The position numbers and the translations under genes were made by a program. This document shows, piece by piece, positions 7,982 through 15,777 of a DNA stretch of 33,552 nt (position 1 is its first letter; the number at the start of each line of letters is the position of its first letter). The notes beneath the pieces were generated by a model that saw only the letters and a program-made list of their open reading frames with translations, searched no databases and was not told where the DNA came from. Origin of the DNA: CAWJNF01 sp963844235 (GTDB lineage: Bacteria; Actinomycetota; Thermoleophilia; Gaiellales; Gaiellaceae); contig CAWJNF010000007.1 in NCBI GenBank assembly GCA_963844235.1, forward strand, positions 1-33,552, in the 5' to 3' direction.

Positions 7982-9055
7982 CTAGGGCGGGGGATTGACG
8001 ACCGCGATCCGCTCGCGACGAGCGTCCATCACCTCGGCCAGGATCACCTGCAGCGAGCCCGCGATCGGGATCGCGACCAGCGCGCCGAGGACGCCCGCGA
8101 GGTCGGCGCCGATCAGGATCGAGACGAGGACGATCACCGGCGAGATCTGGACGGTGCGTCCGTAGATGAGCGGCTGGAGCACGTGGTTCTCGACCTGCTG
8201 GTAGACGAGGAAGAACGCGGCGAGGATGATCGCGATGACCAGACCCTCGGTCGCGAGGGCCACCAGGATGACGATGATCGCCGCGATCGTCGCCCCCGCC
8301 AGGGGCACGAGGTCGAAGAGCGCGACGAGGACTCCGAGCGTCACGGCGTACGGCATGCCTGTCGCGAACAGGACCGCGGTCGAGATCAGGCCGGCGATGA
8401 CGCTGATCATTATGTTCCCGGTGACGTACCCGGCCACCGTGCGATAGATCCCGTCGAAGGTCCGCTGCCAGTGAGGGCGGACGCGCTCGGGCACGTAGCC
8501 GAGGAAGACGCCGGCGAGCCGCCGGCCGTCGAGAAGCAGGAAGAGCGTCAGGAACACGATCGTCACGACGCCGATCACCGCGGTGAGCACGCCTCGTGCG
8601 ATCGAGAGCCCTGCCCCGGTGAACCCCAGAATGCCGCCGATCCCCTGATCCTCGATCGCCTCGCGGATCCGGGCGACGATCTGGTACTCGCGCTCGAGGA
8701 AGCCGAGAGGCCCCTCGCCTTCCGTCAGATCCTGGACCAGGTCGGGCACCGCCGCGACGAAGTCCCGGATCTGGTCGACGAGCGGCGGGACGAGAAGGTA
8801 GCTCAGGCCGCCGATCACGAGGAGCGCGAGCATGGATACGAGCACGGCCGCTCGTGACCGCTTCGCGCCGCGTCGCTCGAAGAACTCGACGGCGGGGTTC
8901 AGCGCCATGGCGAGGAAGGCCGCGATCAGGATCCAGCCGACCACGCCGCGCGAGAGCCAGATCACCCAGAGGACGAGCCCGACGAGCAGCGCGATCCCGA
9001 GCACGGTGTAGACCGTGCGCGGGCGCACGGAGACGACGCGCTCCTCGCTAGACAC
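7982..9055 (-). CDS. AI-2E family (PerM-like) membrane protein, second copy
   Basis: A 357-residue integral membrane protein. Two N-terminal helices (VYTVLGIALLVGLVLWVIWL and VGWILIAAFLAMAL) precede the family motif NPAVEFFERRGAKRSRAAVL. A soluble middle segment (about 85-150) follows, then the C-terminal helices with LVALFDLVPLAGATIAAIIV and ENHVLQPLIYGRTVQISPVI. The start codon is GTG with no clear ribosome site. It is distinct in sequence from the copy at 2163-3323, so this is not a recent duplication. It is divergently oriented from the lipoprotein gene at 9119. A transport role is expected; the substrate is unknown. Confidence 0.88.
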   Translation of the reverse strand: MSSEERVVSVRPRTVYTVLGIALLVGLVLWVIWLSRGVVGWILIAAFLAMALNPAVEFFERRGAKRSRAAVLVSMLALLVIGGLSYLLVPPLVDQIRDFVAAVPDLVQDLTEGEGPLGFLEREYQIVARIREAIEDQGIGGILGFTGAGLSIARGVLTAVIGVVTIVFLTLFLLLDGRRLAGVFLGYVPERVRPHWQRTFDGIYRTVAGYVTGNIMISVIAGLISTAVLFATGMPYAVTLGVLVALFDLVPLAGATIAAIIVILVALATEGLVIAIILAAFFLVYQQVENHVLQPLIYGRTVQISPVIVLVSILIGADLAGVLGALVAIPIAGSLQVILAEVMDARRERIAVVNPPP

Positions 9056-9118
9056 GAGCGCTCAGCATGGCGCACGTTCCGGACGGCGACTCCGACCGGC
9101 TTCGGTAGCGTTCGGGAG

Positions 9119-9904
9119 TTGCGCGGACAGCTCCTCAAAGCGGTGGCGGCCTTCGCCGTGGCGCTGTCGGCGACGGCGTGCGGGTCGGGTGGTGCGATCG
9201 AGACGGGTCCGCAGTCCACGAGCGAGGCGCCGCCCGCGACAAGCCAGACCGCGCCGTCGACGACCAAGACACCGGCGAAGGCCACCGCAGCCATGACCTA
9301 CGACGCCGAGCCGGGCGAGGTCCTGACCAGGTTCGTTCAGGCGGCGGCCGATGAAGATGTCGCCGTCATGTGGGAGCTCATGTCGTCGCCCAGTCGAGAG
9401 CGGCTGGGCCCGACCCGTGCCGAGTTTGCGGACACGTACGCCGAGGGCTTTCGCGACGGGCTGGGCACATTTGCCGGTACCGACCCAGAGATCGTCGTCT
9501 CTGGCGCCGACGACGAGGGTTGGGGGGTCGCCGCGATTGCCGGCGACCGGGTGCGCGACGGTCAGGAGGAATTCGCGACCTACGCCGCTGCGCTACGGGT
9601 CGAGGACGGCGAGTGGCGGCTGGAGCTCGGAGCGCCCATCGCCATCACGTACCTCGACGAGAGCCCGACCGGCACAGTCGATGTCGAGATAGAGGCCGGA
9701 GCGCCGCTCGAGGCCGCCGGCCTCTGGGTGGACGGCGAGCCGGCGCAAGCAGTCGTGCAAGGCACGGATCTTTCGCACGTCGTGGTTCATGCCGAGCAGG
9801 TACAGACGACGGCCGATCGACCCGTCGGCGTGGTCTTCGCCCGGACGAGCGACCAGGCGCAGGCAGGCGCGTTCTCGCTCGACGCTCCCGCCGGGAGCGC
9901 CTGA
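9119..9904 (+). CDS. Putative lipoprotein with NTF2/SnoaL-like domain
   Basis: 261 residues. The N-terminus MRGQLLKAVAAFAVALSATAC is a signal peptide ending in a plausible lipobox (C21). A Ser/Thr/Pro/Ala-rich linker (about 25-60) follows. The segment EVLTRFVQAAADEDVAVMWELMSSPSRERLGPT resembles the first helices of NTF2-like domains found in many actinobacterial lipoproteins. The C-terminal half is a beta-rich region of unknown type. The start appears to be TTG; the GGGAG just before it is too close to be ideal. The function is unknown. It lies upstream of, but probably outside, the 2-oxoacid dehydrogenase operon. Confidence 0.65.
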   Translation: MRGQLLKAVAAFAVALSATACGSGGAIETGPQSTSEAPPATSQTAPSTTKTPAKATAAMTYDAEPGEVLTRFVQAAADEDVAVMWELMSSPSRERLGPTRAEFADTYAEGFRDGLGTFAGTDPEIVVSGADDEGWGVAAIAGDRVRDGQEEFATYAAALRVEDGEWRLELGAPIAITYLDESPTGTVDVEIEAGAPLEAAGLWVDGEPAQAVVQGTDLSHVVVHAEQVQTTADRPVGVVFARTSDQAQAGAFSLDAPAGSA

Positions 9905-9940
9905 TACCCGGGTAGCGTGTGGGCACCGTCCACCCACGAC

Positions 9941-9955
9941 CTTATAAGATATAGC
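9941..9955. promoter_or_regulatory. TATARGNTATA site a, before the E2-E1 operon
   Basis: CTTATAAGATATAGC; core TATAAGATATA at 9943-9953. It lies 16 nt before the GTG start of the E2 gene. This is one of six matches to the same AT-rich near-palindrome, all at gene starts in the catabolic region. Proposed operator for the GntR regulator at 16759-17508 (inference). Confidence 0.6.
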
Positions 9956-9969
9956 TTTCAGGTGCGCAG

Positions 9970-11253
9970 GTGGCCTACGACGTCATCATGCCCAAGCTCG
10001 GCATGTACCTCGAGGACGTGCGCCTCGTCGAATGGCTGCGCGAGGAGGGCGCCGAGGTGAATCTCGGGGAGCCGATCTTCGTCCTCGAGACGGACAAGGT
10101 AACGACGGAGGTCGAGGCCGACGCCGCCGGAATCCTGCACCGGATCGTCCCCGCCGATTCGATGGTTCCGATCGGCGGCGTGATCGGCAAGATCGCCGCC
10201 GACCGCGGCGAGTACGAGCACATCACGCGCGACGGTGTGCCGGCGACGGAGGCGGAAGCGCCGGGCTTCGAGGCTGCCCAATCCGAGCTGTTCCTCGACT
10301 ACATACGGAGCGCCGGTGAGGACGAGGAGCCGGCCGAGCCGGTCACGGACCCCCAGGTCGAGTGGGCCCGGCCCCCGGGGGGCGGCCGCCCTATCTCGCC
10401 GCGTGCCCGGGCCCTCATCGCCGAGCAGGGCCTCGCGCCGGAAGTCGTCGAGGGGATCCCGGGAAGCGGGCCCGGTGGGCGCTTGACCGACAAGGACGTG
10501 AAGGCGTTCCTCGAGGCCGGAGGCGACCCTGAACGGCCACCGCCCCGTCCGGAGCGAGCCCCGCTGGTCGAGGTCGCCGTCGCGGAGCGGATCCCGTTGC
10601 GGGGCGCGCGTCGCGTCATCGCCCGGCGGATGCTCGAGAGCCTCCAGTCGACCGCCCAGCTCACGTCGGTCCTCGAGATCGATGTCGACGCCGTCGTCGG
10701 CTGGCGAAACCACTCCGAGCCGCGCATCGGTTATACGACGATCTTCCTGGCCCTGGTCGCGCAGGCGCTCAGGCGGCACCCACTTCTCAACTCGCGCCTC
10801 GCGAGCGACGAGGTCGAGATCCTCGCCGACGTCAACGTCGGCTTTGCCGTCAACACCGCTGAGGGCGTGATCGTCCCGGTCGTTCGCGGCGCCGATGCTC
10901 TCGCGCTCGGCGAGCTCGACGAGCGGATCTCGGAGCTGACTGAGCGGGCGCGCGGCGGGACGCTCACGCTCGCCGAGCTCGACGGGGGCACGTTCACGCT
11001 CTCGAACAGCGGCAACGCCCGCGTCGACATCACGACCGCGATCCTGAACCCGCCACAGGCGGCCATCCTCTGGCTCGGCACGATCCGCGAGCGTCCGGTC
11101 GCCCGCAATGGCGCCGTCGTCGTCAGGCCGACCGTTCAGGCCTGCCTCACGTACGATCACCGTATCGTCGACGGCGTCCCGGCGGCCGACTTCCTCGGCA
11201 CGCTCGAGGAGCTCTGCACGACGTTGCCCGCCCCTTTCGAGCATGACGACTGA
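9970..11253 (+). CDS. Dihydrolipoamide acyltransferase (E2) of a 2-oxoacid dehydrogenase complex
   Basis: 427 residues with the full E2 architecture. A lipoyl domain (about 1-77) carries the lipoylated lysine K43 in LETDKVTTEV. A peripheral-subunit-binding domain (about 139-183; RPISPRARALIAEQGL and GRLTDKDVKAFL) follows, then the catalytic domain from about 205, ending in YDHRIVDG (H397, D401). It accepts the acyl group from E1 onto lipoate and transfers it to CoA. Start GTG; AGGTG is a weak ribosome site. E1alpha overlaps its end by 11 bp. The E2-E1alpha-E1beta order is unlike the common E1-E2-E3 order. It could serve acetoin, a branched-chain 2-oxoacid or another 2-oxoacid. Confidence 0.92.
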   Translation: MAYDVIMPKLGMYLEDVRLVEWLREEGAEVNLGEPIFVLETDKVTTEVEADAAGILHRIVPADSMVPIGGVIGKIAADRGEYEHITRDGVPATEAEAPGFEAAQSELFLDYIRSAGEDEEPAEPVTDPQVEWARPPGGGRPISPRARALIAEQGLAPEVVEGIPGSGPGGRLTDKDVKAFLEAGGDPERPPPRPERAPLVEVAVAERIPLRGARRVIARRMLESLQSTAQLTSVLEIDVDAVVGWRNHSEPRIGYTTIFLALVAQALRRHPLLNSRLASDEVEILADVNVGFAVNTAEGVIVPVVRGADALALGELDERISELTERARGGTLTLAELDGGTFTLSNSGNARVDITTAILNPPQAAILWLGTIRERPVARNGAVVVRPTVQACLTYDHRIVDGVPAADFLGTLEELCTTLPAPFEHDD

Positions 11254-12226
11254 ATTCACGCGCGAGACGCTGCTCGCGCTGTACCGCACGATGGCGACGA
11301 TCCGCGCCTTCGAGGAGCGGGTCGCGCGCGAGTTCAAGACGGGAGAGGTCCCCGGCTTCGTGCACATGTACATCGGCGAGGAAGGCGTCGCCGCCGGCGT
11401 GTGCGCGAACCTCCGCGCGGACGACTGCATCACGAGCACCCACCGGGGTCACGGGCACGCGATCGCGAAGGGGTGCGACCTGAAGGCGATGATGGCCGAG
11501 ATCTACGGCCGCGAGACGGGGCTCTGCAAGGGCCGAGGCGGCTCGATGCACGTCGCCGACTTCTCCCGCGGGATGATCGGCGCCAACGCCATCGTCGGCG
11601 GTGGAGTCGCGCTCGCAACGGGCGCAGCCCTCTCCGCCCAGGTTCGCGGCACCGCCCAGGTGGCCGTGGCGTTCTTCGGCGACGGGGCCGCGAACCAGGG
11701 GGTGCTCCACGAGAGCCTCAACCTGGCCGCGATCTGGAACCTCCCGGTCGTCTACGTCTGCGAGAACAACGGCTTTGCCGAATCGACGCCTGCGGCCTAC
11801 GCGACGAGCGTCGAGGACATCGCCGTGCGCGGGTCGGCCTACGGCATCCCCGGCGCGGTCGTCGACTCGCGGGACGTGCTCGCGGTCTACGAGGTCGCCC
11901 GGGAGGCGATCGACCGGGCGCGGCGAGGCGATGGGCCGACGCTCCTCGAGGCCAAGACCTACCGCATCCGGGGCCACTTCGAGGGCGACCCCGAGCTCTA
12001 CCGCGACGACCACGAGCGCGGCGAGGCGGCGGAGCGCGACCCGATCCCGCGGCTGCGCGAGCGTCTGCTCGCCGACGGGACGGCCGGTGAGCCGGAGCTC
12101 GCGGCGTTGCAGACCGAGATTCTCGCTGCGATCGAGGCGGCAGTCGAGTTCGCGAAGGCAAGCCCGTGGCCCGATCCCGGCGAGCTGACCCGCTACGTAT
12201 ACGCAGGGGACGCGGCCGCCGGGTGA
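11243..12226 (+). CDS. TPP-dependent dehydrogenase E1 component, alpha subunit (AcoA/PdhA type)
   Basis: 327 residues. With the beta subunit it decarboxylates a 2-oxoacid (or cleaves acetoin) on thiamine diphosphate and passes the acyl group to E2 lipoate. Visible motifs are STHRGHGHAIAKG (about 65-77), ETGLCKGRGGSMHVAD and the TPP/Mg motif GDGAANQGVLHESLNLAAIW (GDG at 146-148) ending in CENN. The motif set is closest to acetoin dehydrogenase and other short E1alpha proteins. The ATG inside the E2 3' end gives an 11-bp overlap; a longer upstream frame would run through E2 and is rejected. Confidence 0.92.
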   Translation: MTTEFTRETLLALYRTMATIRAFEERVAREFKTGEVPGFVHMYIGEEGVAAGVCANLRADDCITSTHRGHGHAIAKGCDLKAMMAEIYGRETGLCKGRGGSMHVADFSRGMIGANAIVGGGVALATGAALSAQVRGTAQVAVAFFGDGAANQGVLHESLNLAAIWNLPVVYVCENNGFAESTPAAYATSVEDIAVRGSAYGIPGAVVDSRDVLAVYEVAREAIDRARRGDGPTLLEAKTYRIRGHFEGDPELYRDDHERGEAAERDPIPRLRERLLADGTAGEPELAALQTEILAAIEAAVEFAKASPWPDPGELTRYVYAGDAAAG

Positions 12227-13233
12227 GCGAGCGTCGGCTCTCCATGGTCGCCGCGATCGGCGAGGCGATGCGACAGGCGATGGAAGCCGACGAGTCGGTG
12301 ATCGTCATGGGCGAGGACGTGGTCGGCGGCGCCGGGCAGGGCGAAGGCAAGGAGAATGCGATGGGCGGCTCGTTCGGCGCCACCCGCAGCCTCTTCCCTC
12401 TCTTCGGCGGCAACCGGGTCCGCGACACGCCCATCTCGGAGGCCGGGTTCGTGGGCGCCGGCGTGGGAGCAGCGGCGACCGGTCTGCGACCGGTCCTGGA
12501 CGTCATGTGGGCGGACTTCACGGCGCTCGCCTTCGACCAGATCTACAGCCAGGCCTCGAAGATGCCGTACATGTTCGGAGGCCAGGCGCGCCTGCCGCTG
12601 ACGATCCGGGTGGCGATGGGCTCCGGCCTGTCCGCGGCCGCCCAGCACTCGGGGACGCTCTACTCCGTCTACACGCACATCCCGGGGCTGAAGATGGTCG
12701 TACCGTCCACGCCGTACGACGCGAAGGGCCTCCTGCTCGAGGCCATCTTCGACGATAGCCCCGTCATCGTCTTCGAGCACCTGCGTCTCTACGTCAGCGA
12801 AGGGCCGGTGCCCGAGGAGATGTACCGGATCCCGTTCGGCCGGGCGAGCGTACGTCGGGAGGGAGCGGACGTCACGATCGTCGCCATCGCCTACATGGTC
12901 ACGCGCGCGCTCGAAGCCGCCAAGAGGCTCGCGCAAGATGGGATCGACGCAGAGGTGATCGATCCGCGGACACTCTCGCCGCTCGACGAAGAGACGCTCG
13001 TCGCCTCCGTCGAGAAGACCGGGGCGATGATCGTCGTGGACGAGAGCCCGCCGCGCTGCAGCGTCGCCGCCGACATCGCGGCGATCGTCTCCGAGCTGGC
13101 ATTCGACTCCCTCAACGCACCCGTGCGCCGCGTTACGGCGGCACCCGCGCCGGTTCCCTTCAGCCCTCCGCTCGAGCGCGCGTACGCTCCTTCGGTGGAC
13201 GCAATCGTGAAGGCGGTGAGATCGGTTGTCTAA
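12223..13233 (+). CDS. TPP-dependent dehydrogenase E1 component, beta subunit (AcoB/PdhB type)
   Basis: 336 residues starting at GTG 12223, overlapping the E1alpha stop as GTGA. The pyrimidine-binding half has VIVMGEDV (catalytic Glu about 31) and RVRDTPISEAGFVGAGVGAA. The middle has LPLTIRVAMGSGLSAAAQHSGTLYSVYTHIPGLKMVVPSTPYDAKGLL, and the transketolase C-terminal domain has VIDPRTLSPLDEETLVASV. It forms the alpha2beta2 E1 with the preceding gene. No E3 (dihydrolipoamide dehydrogenase) is present in the window, so the complex must borrow one. Translation is probably coupled across the whole E2-E1alpha-E1beta-cupin unit. Confidence 0.93.
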   Translation: MSERRLSMVAAIGEAMRQAMEADESVIVMGEDVVGGAGQGEGKENAMGGSFGATRSLFPLFGGNRVRDTPISEAGFVGAGVGAAATGLRPVLDVMWADFTALAFDQIYSQASKMPYMFGGQARLPLTIRVAMGSGLSAAAQHSGTLYSVYTHIPGLKMVVPSTPYDAKGLLLEAIFDDSPVIVFEHLRLYVSEGPVPEEMYRIPFGRASVRREGADVTIVAIAYMVTRALEAAKRLAQDGIDAEVIDPRTLSPLDEETLVASVEKTGAMIVVDESPPRCSVAADIAAIVSELAFDSLNAPVRRVTAAPAPVPFSPPLERAYAPSVDAIVKAVRSVV

Positions 13234-13606
13234 GCACCTCAGGCTCTTCCGGGCCGACGAGACCGAGCCGTTCTACTTCGGCAAGGTCGACGCCCGCTGG
13301 CTCATCGGGGCCGACACGGCGGACGCCACTCTGGTCGCGTTCGGGACGGCGACCTACGCGCCCGGCGCCGAGATCGAGCGCCACTACCACCCGAACGCGG
13401 AGGAGGTCTGCATGGTGATCTCGGGCCGGGCCCGGCACGAGGTCGCGGGCAACGTGTTCGAGATGGGCGCCGGCGACGTCTGCTTCATCCCGCGGGGCGA
13501 GCCGCACAGCCTCGCCTGCCTCGGCGACGAGGAGCTCGAGATCGTCTGGGTCTGGGGCGGCGCCTCGAGCATGGAGGCCGCCGGGTTCGTTGCCGCGCCC
13601 CTGTAG
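13226..13606 (+). CDS. Small single-domain cupin
   Basis: 126 residues starting at TTG 13226, 8 bp inside E1beta, with GGCGGTGAG upstream. The double-stranded beta-helix metal site is visible as HYHPNAEEV (H53, H55, E59 or E60) and H94 in GEPHSL; the G-rich turns PGAEIERHYHP and GAGDVCFIPRGEPHS are typical. Such cupins can be isomerases, dioxygenases or small-molecule binders; I cannot choose. As the last gene of the dehydrogenase operon it may process a substrate or product of that pathway. Its TAG stop is made by the first bases of the 28-bp palindrome at 13603. Confidence 0.85.
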   Translation: MSKHLRLFRADETEPFYFGKVDARWLIGADTADATLVAFGTATYAPGAEIERHYHPNAEEVCMVISGRARHEVAGNVFEMGAGDVCFIPRGEPHSLACLGDEELEIVWVWGGASSMEAAGFVAAPL

Positions 13607-13630
13607 GGGCCGCATATATGCGGCCCCTAC
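13603..13630. repeat. 28-bp perfect palindrome, family copy 1
   Basis: GTAGGGGCCGCATA followed by its exact reverse complement. Related copies are at 13653, 31138 and 31211. It overlaps the cupin stop codon and could act as a terminator stem for the plus-strand operon. Confidence 0.8.
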
Positions 13631-13652
13631 GTCGGATGTCTGTGCCGGAGGT

Positions 13653-13680
13653 GTAGGGGGCGGATCTCATCCGGCCCGCC
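13653..13680. repeat. Degenerate 28-bp palindrome, family copy 2
   Basis: GTAGGGGGCGGATCTC then ATCCGGCCCGCC: same outline as copy 1 but with mismatches. It ends 4 bp from the stop of the convergent minus-strand gene 13685-14545, so it may terminate that gene. Confidence 0.55.
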
Positions 13681-13684
13681 GCGC

Positions 13685-14545
13685 TCATCCCGCTGTCGCG
13701 CGGCGCCAGTACTCCGTGTACGTCGTCACGTCGACGCCGCGCTCCCGCGCGTAACGGAGGAAGCCACGGATCCAGCCGGTGTCCTCCTCGTTCGCCGAGA
13801 GCACCGCCCATTCGTGGAAGCAGACGCCGTACACGAGGTCGCCGTCGACGATCTCGTCGACCGCTCCTTTGAGCGCTTCGAGGAAGCCGGCGCCGTTCGA
13901 CCAGCCGTGCGTGTCGAACCAGATTCCGTCGAGCCAGAACTGTGCCGGGAGCTCGAGGATCTCGGGGTATCCCTCCTCCTCGTACGCGAAGGGCTGGATC
14001 CACGGCGTCGGGTTCCCGTTCTGCTCGTTGCGAGTCCACGAGCTGACGTACCGGATGCCGTTCTCCCGCAACGGCTCGAGCAGGTCGGGCCGGTCGCGCA
14101 GGCCCCGGTGGAAGCCGAACGGCGTCCGCAGCCCGACGACATCCGTGCCAACCAGCCTGCGGATGAGGTCGGATGTGGCACGGAGCTCCTCGCTCAGCGC
14201 CACGGGCGGCGAGGCGGGGATCACGGCGCGCGTCCCGGGGCTCGGCTCGTACTCGACGTCGCGAAACAGGACGTGGCTGTACGTGTGCGACTGGACGTCG
14301 AACAGGCCGGAGGCACGTGCGCGCTCGACGGCCTCGGCGGCATGGACGAGGGTACGGCCACAGACGAAGAGCGTGGCCGGCACGCCGGCCTCCTCGTGGA
14401 CGCGGGTCATCACTTCGAGGCCGCGCTCGGTGGACTCCGCGTGCAAGGCTGGCTCGTATTGCGGGAACTCGGGCCCGATGAAGCGGGCGAGGCCCTCCCC
14501 GACGGCGGCCGACTCCGTGTCGTAGCCCATCAGGATGGTGGCCAC
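13685..14545 (-). CDS. Cytosolic NodB-fold (polysaccharide deacetylase-like) hydrolase
   Basis: 286 residues without a signal peptide. The NodB fold is shown by MGYDTES (catalytic base/metal D9, followed by T10), the metal pair H87-x3-H91 in SHTYSH, LRTPFGFHRG (Arg/Pro motif) and a late FHEW. Because it is not exported and sits among small-molecule catabolic genes, it is more likely to hydrolyse an amide or cyclic amide (as cytosolic NodB-fold allantoinase and imidase relatives do) than a cell-wall sugar; this is inference. Start GTG 14545, or ATG 15 nt inside; no Shine-Dalgarno is present. Site b lies 8 nt upstream. Confidence 0.8.
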   Translation of the reverse strand: MATILMGYDTESAAVGEGLARFIGPEFPQYEPALHAESTERGLEVMTRVHEEAGVPATLFVCGRTLVHAAEAVERARASGLFDVQSHTYSHVLFRDVEYEPSPGTRAVIPASPPVALSEELRATSDLIRRLVGTDVVGLRTPFGFHRGLRDRPDLLEPLRENGIRYVSSWTRNEQNGNPTPWIQPFAYEEEGYPEILELPAQFWLDGIWFDTHGWSNGAGFLEALKGAVDEIVDGDLVYGVCFHEWAVLSANEEDTGWIRGFLRYARERGVDVTTYTEYWRRATAG

Positions 14546-14553
14546 GGCCCGAT

Positions 14554-14567
14554 CTTATAAGCTATAG
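14554..14567. promoter_or_regulatory. TATARGNTATA site b, between divergent genes
   Basis: CTTATAAGCTATAG; core at 14556-14566. The whole gap between the two divergent start codons is only 31 bp and this site fills its middle: 8 nt from the GTG of the minus gene and 9 nt from the ATG of the plus gene. Neither gene has a Shine-Dalgarno sequence, so both may give leaderless transcripts. The site could be an operator, two back-to-back -10 elements, or both. Confidence 0.6.
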
Positions 14568-14576
14568 CGCCTTCCG

Positions 14577-15762
14577 ATGGAAGACCGGCGCTCGATCTCC
14601 GAGCTCGTCCGCCTCGACGGCCGGAGCGCCCTCGTGACCGGTGCCGCGCAGGGGTTCGGGTTTGCCTGCGCCGACCGCCTGGCAGACGCCGGCGCCTCCG
14701 TCTTGCTCACGGATGTGCGGCCCGACCGGCTCGAGGCGGCGACGCAAGGGCTTGCGGCCCAGGGCCGGACGGTTGCCTCGGCGATCGGAGCCGTGAACGA
14801 CCCCGAAGACGCCGAGCGCCTCGTGCAGACCGCCGTGGAGACGTTCGGCCGGCTCGACGTCCTCGTCAACAACGCCGGCGTCTTCTCCAACCTGCTGCTC
14901 GACAGCCTGACGCTCGAGGAGTTCCGCCGCATCCAGTCGGTGAACGTCGAGGGGGTGTTCCTCTGCTCGCAGGCGGCCGCCCGGCGGATGCGCGAGCAGG
15001 GCGACGGCGGCGCGATCGTCAACATCAGCTCGATCGACGCGATCCGGCCGAGCGGCGCCGGGCTGCTCCACTACGGCGCCTCGAAGCATGCGATCACCGG
15101 AATCACCAAGAGCCTCTCGATCGAGCTCGGGCCCGACGGGATCCGCGTCAACGCGATCCTGCCCGGTCCCGCCATGACCGAGGGGGCGAAGGAGTTCGTG
15201 GAGGCCGGATCACCCGAGGGAATCGACACGACGGCGATGTGGGCGGCCTACCCGCCGCTGATCCCGCTGCGGCGGCTGACGGAGCCCGACGAGGTCGGGC
15301 GGGTCGCCGCATTCCTCGCCTCCGACCTCGCGTCGGGGATGCACGGTGCCCTTGTCGTCGTCGACGGAGGTCTCGTCAATGTCAGCGGAGTCTGGAAGCC
15401 CTACTTCCCGGAGTTCATCCGGGCCCTGCCACAGCCGGACAGCCCCCTCCAGGGGCTCGAGGCGTGGATGCTGCAGACCGACCAGGCCATGGGGATGTTC
15501 TTCGAGCTGCCCGACGGCGTCGTCGTGCCCGGAGCACTCCCACGGCGCGCAGTGGGGCGTCGTGCTCGAGGGCCGGCTCGAGTTCACGATCGGCGGCGAG
15601 ACCAAGCACTACGGGCCCGGCGACACCTACTTCATCCCGGCGGGCGTCGCCCACAGCGCTGTCATCCACCCCGGCTACGTCGGCATCGACGTCTTCGCCG
15701 ACGCGAATCGCTACGCGGCGAGGAGGCCCCCGCCGGGGCCGGGGAAGACCCCGGCGGGGTGA
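14577..15762 (+). CDS. SDR oxidoreductase fused to a C-terminal cupin (one frameshift)
   Basis: Residues 1-268 are a classical short-chain dehydrogenase: VTGAAQGFG (cofactor loop, about 20-28), NNAG (98-101), S151/S152, catalytic Y166 and K170 (HYGASK), and the terminal VVDGGLV. The frame then runs without a stop or start codon into VWKPYFPEFIRALPQ, FFELPDGVVVP, and after one extra G at about 15531 into EHSHGAQWGVVLEGRLEF, GPGDTYFIPAGVAHSAV: a complete cupin. Removing that G gives an intact 394-residue protein. No ATG, GTG or TTG lies in frame between the domains, which favours a true fusion over two genes. It probably oxidises or reduces a carbonyl/alcohol in the catabolic route. Confidence 0.75.
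15728..15759. terminator. Strong GC hairpin at the SDR-cupin gene end
   Basis: CCCCGCCGGGG (15728-15738) pairs perfectly with CCCCGGCGGGG (15749-15759) across a 10-nt loop. It ends at the TGA of the SDR-cupin gene and lies 18 bp before the stop of the convergent PhyH gene, so it could terminate both. Confidence 0.5.
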
Positions 15763-15777
15763 GGAGGGCGGAGAGGG

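Noticed and set aside
9958..11439. 493-codon minus-strand frame opposite the E2 gene
   Set aside because: The plus strand encodes a full E2 with lipoyl, binding and catalytic motifs; the antisense product has no recognisable motif.
13603..13630. The ATATAT palindrome as a transcription-factor operator
   Set aside because: All family copies lie at 3' ends of convergent genes, not at promoters, so a terminator/REP role fits better.
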